This document shows, one piece after another, positions 6,907 through 8,637 of a DNA stretch of 8,637 nucleotides (positions within the stretch are counted from its first letter, which is position 1; each line of letters starts with the position of its first letter). This stretch comes from Paracoccaceae bacterium (GTDB lineage: Bacteria; Pseudomonadota; Alphaproteobacteria; Rhodobacterales; Rhodobacteraceae): positions 1 through 8,637 of the forward strand of contig JAOUMG010000053.1 of assembly GCA_029881635.1 (NCBI GenBank), given 5' to 3'. Both the position numbers and the translations under genes were made by a program. The notes under the pieces are model-generated. The model was not told the DNA's origin and did not search any database. It worked only from the letters and a program-made list of their open reading frames with translations.

Positions 6907-7782
6907 TCAAGCGGCTTTTTGCGCAGAGGAACGGGCTGCCAAAGGAGCTTCGCCCTCGATTGTGGCGCGTTGCATGACGCGGCGATGTTTGGCGACTTCG
7001 CCAAAATAATCGCTGACGGCGTGATGCAGGCAAACCCGGTTATCCCAGAGTGCCAATGAGTGTTTTTGCCAGGCCAGCCGGCACCCCAAATGGGCCTGAA
7101 TTGAATGATCATAAAGGAATTCAAGCAACGGGGCGCTTTCCTTGTCAGTCATACCTTTAAAGCGTTTTGTGAAGGCGAGTGAGCTGAACAATGCCTTGCG
7201 TCCGGTCACCGGATGCACCCGCACGACCGGGTGGGTCGCGCTCATGGCGTCGTTCTTGGCCAGTTCTTCCATCGACTGAAAACGATTGGAATATTTCCTC
7301 GGATCGCCGGATTCGTTTTCGGCGTCCAGACCTTCCAACAGGTCCTTCATCGCGTCAGATAGGGTTTCATAGGCCAGATACATATTGGTGAACGCGGTGT
7401 CCGCGCCATAAGGCGGGACCTCCTTGGCATAAAGCGTGGCCCCCAGCGGCGGGCGTTCCAGAAACATCAGGTCCGAATGATAATAGCTGTCCCATGAATA
7501 GGATTCGCCCGGTTCCCGGATGATCTGAAAGATTTCAGGAATGTCTGGCAGGCCCTTCACATAGGGGTGCGGGATGATGGGGCCAAAGCGGGCGGAAAAA
7601 TCGTATTGCTGCTGGTCCGTCAGGTCCTGATCGCGGAAAATCAACACAAGGAAGCGATGAAAGGCGTCTTCAATCTCGGACCAAGCCGCAGGGTCGAGAT
7701 CACGGGACAGGTCTATGTCAAAGACCTCGGCCCCCATCGCGCCGGTGATCGGTTTTACAGTGATGTGTTTGTAGGTTTTCAT
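6907..7782 (-). CDS. TauD/TfdA-family Fe(II)/2-oxoglutarate dioxygenase
   Basis: Cytoplasmic non-heme iron enzyme that couples 2-oxoglutarate decarboxylation to oxidation of a small substrate. Family members act on taurine and other sulfonates, phenoxyacetates, alkyl sulfates, betaines and others. The 291-residue product has the iron triad H102-x-D104 (YYHSDLMF) and H253 (WDNRVCLHH), the latter in the family's characteristic WDNR context. T129 in GADTAF and R272 in RRVMQRATIEGE are the likely 2-oxoglutarate contacts by comparison with E. coli TauD. All catalytic residues are present, so it should be active, but similarity does not fix the substrate and I do not assign tauD. GAGGG lies 7 bases upstream of the ATG, a good ribosome binding site. 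It is the first gene of the minus-strand group and is divergent from the AraC-type regulator, which is therefore the best candidate for its control. The C-terminal tail after GEAP is Ala/Ser-rich and probably disordered. Confidence 0.93.
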   Translation of the reverse strand: MKTYKHITVKPITGAMGAEVFDIDLSRDLDPAAWSEIEDAFHRFLVLIFRDQDLTDQQQYDFSARFGPIIPHPYVKGLPDIPEIFQIIREPGESYSWDSYYHSDLMFLERPPLGATLYAKEVPPYGADTAFTNMYLAYETLSDAMKDLLEGLDAENESGDPRKYSNRFQSMEELAKNDAMSATHPVVRVHPVTGRKALFSSLAFTKRFKGMTDKESAPLLEFLYDHSIQAHLGCRLAWQKHSLALWDNRVCLHHAVSDYFGEVAKHRRVMQRATIEGEAPLAARSSAQKAA

Positions 7783-7835
7783 TGTGCAGCCCTCGCTGTG
7801 AGTGGAGCGGAATGCACCCAGCGTTACACGGAAAG

Positions 7836-7849
7836 CCCCTCAATAGGGG
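7836..7849. repeat. Short inverted repeat CCCCT-N4-AGGGG
   Basis: Perfect 5-base arms with a 4-base spacer (caat), near the middle of the divergent spacer. It could be an operator half or a small RNA hairpin in a leader; chance occurrence in G+C-rich DNA is also possible. Confidence 0.35.
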
Positions 7850-7860
7850 TATGAAAGGCG

Positions 7861-7875
7861 ACATCTGCATGATGT
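7861..7875. repeat. Short inverted repeat ACATC-N5-GATGT
   Basis: Perfect 5-base arms around TGCAT, ending 9 bases before the regulator's ATG at 7885. Its position would suit autoregulation of the regulator gene, but AraC-type proteins often use direct repeats, so the assignment as an operator is only tentative. Confidence 0.35.
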
Positions 7876-7884
7876 AATACGCCA

Positions 7885-8637
7885 ATGAGAATTTTGATCG
7901 TTCTGGTGCCGGGATTTTCGCATCTGTCGCTTGGGGCGATAGTCGAGCCATTGCACACCTTGGGCCAGATAGCGCCGGACTGCGCGATCGACATCGATAT
8001 GGGTGCGATCGGCGGGCCGGAAGTTGCGTCCTCTGCGCTGGTGACTGTGCATTGCCCGCTATCCTTGGGCGATTGCCTGCAGGCTTTGAAAACCCGTCAA
8101 AGACCGGATGCGTTGTTTTTGTGCTTTGGCTTGCGCACCCCCTACAGTTCCCAAGCAGATATCCAGAGATTGCTGCGCTCTGCCCATCGGGCTGGTGTGC
8201 CGATCTTTGGGACGGGATGTGTTGCCTGGAAAATGGCGGATGCCGGTATCTTGCAGCAAGGCCGTGGCACCGTGCATTGGGCAACGCTGGCTGCATTTGC
8301 AGAACGTCACCGCGATATTGCGGCGGTGGATGCGCTTTTTGTTACCTCGGATCATGTAACCAGCAGCCCGGGCGAGGCTGCGACCCTAGACATGGTCATC
8401 GCCTTTATTGCGGATCGCTTTGGTGCCCGTCTGGCGCAGCAGGTATGCAGCAACCTGATGATCAGCTTTCCGCGACATGCCGACACAGCGCAGCCACGCG
8501 ACCGGGCTGCCCAACTGCGCGAGGCACCACAAAAACTGCAGCAGATGGTGGTTGTGATGGGGGAAAATCTGGAAAACCCGCTGCGCGTCTACGACATCGC
8601 CCAGGCTGTCGGATTGTCATCGCGCCAATGCGAACGC
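7885..8637 (+). CDS. GlxA-like AraC-family transcriptional regulator (3' end outside window)
   Basis: Transcription factor with an N-terminal DJ-1/PfpI (GATase1-like) domain and a C-terminal AraC helix-turn-helix; the frame is open to the right edge (251 codons seen, typical full length about 310-330). Residues 1-190 show the domain pattern: MRILIVLVPGFSHLSLGAIV, then PIFGTGCVAWKMADAGIL (106-123), GTVHWATLAAFAERH (128-142) and VTSSPGEAATLDMVIAFI (158-175), all typical of GlxA-type regulators. NPLRVYDIAQAVGLSSRQCE (231-250) is the first helix-turn-helix, cut by the window end. C112 sits at the nucleophile-elbow position, but these domains in regulators usually sense ligands rather than catalyse. 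Characterised relatives (GbdR, CdhR) respond to quaternary amines; whether this one does is unknown. The ATG at 7885 is the only reasonable start, because an in-frame TGA lies at 7870-7872; no clear ribosome binding site precedes it. It is divergent from the dioxygenase gene. Confidence 0.9.
   Translation, partial: MRILIVLVPGFSHLSLGAIVEPLHTLGQIAPDCAIDIDMGAIGGPEVASSALVTVHCPLSLGDCLQALKTRQRPDALFLCFGLRTPYSSQADIQRLLRSAHRAGVPIFGTGCVAWKMADAGILQQGRGTVHWATLAAFAERHRDIAAVDALFVTSDHVTSSPGEAATLDMVIAFIADRFGARLAQQVCSNLMISFPRHADTAQPRDRAAQLREAPQKLQQMVVVMGENLENPLRVYDIAQAVGLSSRQCER

Larger units (their letters stand above)
7783..7884. promoter_or_regulatory. Divergent intergenic region between dioxygenase and regulator genes
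   Basis: These 102 bases must carry the promoters for the minus-strand dioxygenase gene and probably for the plus-strand regulator. I see no convincing -35/-10 pair on either strand. It holds three symmetric elements: CCCCT-caat-AGGGG at 7836-7849, ACATC-n5-GATGT at 7861-7875, and a looser pair, GCGTTACA (7821-7828) facing TGTAATACGC (7873-7882). Regulation of the dioxygenase/P450 genes from this spacer is inferred from the divergent layout. Confidence 0.55.

Noticed and set aside
6907..7782. Naming the dioxygenase tauD
   Set aside because: The catalytic motifs define the family only; no taurine transport genes (tauABC) are present and family substrates are diverse.
7718..8296. 192-residue open frame on the minus strand across the divergent spacer and regulator
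   Set aside because: The plus strand gives a clear GATase1-like/AraC regulator over most of this range; the minus-strand product is Pro/Arg/Ser-rich without a recognisable domain, and its end overlaps the dioxygenase start in another frame.

Overview
The window looks like chromosomal DNA of an alphaproteobacterium, most likely a Rhodobacterales (Roseobacter-group) species. This rests on moderately high G+C, the gene order deoA-deoB-add-upp, and a secreted SPOR-domain protein whose N-terminal cysteine motif (GCVFVRAG) I associate with this order. No sequence search was possible, so the taxonomic call is from recognition only. There is no sign of mobile elements, CRISPR arrays, rRNA or tRNA, and no gene-free stretch longer than about 100 bases.

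Bases 1-3519 (+ strand) hold a tightly packed nucleoside and base salvage operon. It starts with the 3' part of thymidine phosphorylase (deoA, cut by the window edge), followed by phosphopentomutase (deoB), adenosine deaminase (add, GTG start) and uracil phosphoribosyltransferase (upp). Every junction overlaps (1, 4 and 8 bases), which points to translational coupling. Together the enzymes release bases from nucleosides, feed pentose phosphate to central metabolism, deaminate adenosine and return uracil to UMP. After 65 bases comes a secreted protein with a C-terminal SPOR (peptidoglycan-binding) domain at 3585-4556.

Bases 4564-7782 (- strand) hold three genes. Reading in the transcription direction from 7782 they are a TauD/TfdA-type Fe(II)/2-oxoglutarate dioxygenase, a cytochrome P450, and a one-pass membrane protein that resembles an M48 zinc peptidase but has lost the HExxH motif. 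The last one converges on the SPOR gene with a 7-base gap. On the + strand from 7885, divergent from the dioxygenase, begins a regulator with an N-terminal GATase1-like domain and a C-terminal AraC-type helix-turn-helix (GlxA-like). It runs off the window end inside its first helix-turn-helix. The 102-base divergent spacer contains several small inverted repeats.

The salvage operon is ordinary. The parts worth a second look are the regulator / dioxygenase / P450 module, where two oxygen-activating enzymes of unknown substrate sit under one likely regulator; the P450's unusual heme-loop and I-helix residues; and the apparent M48 pseudopeptidase, which keeps an EAD motif where the third zinc ligand would be.
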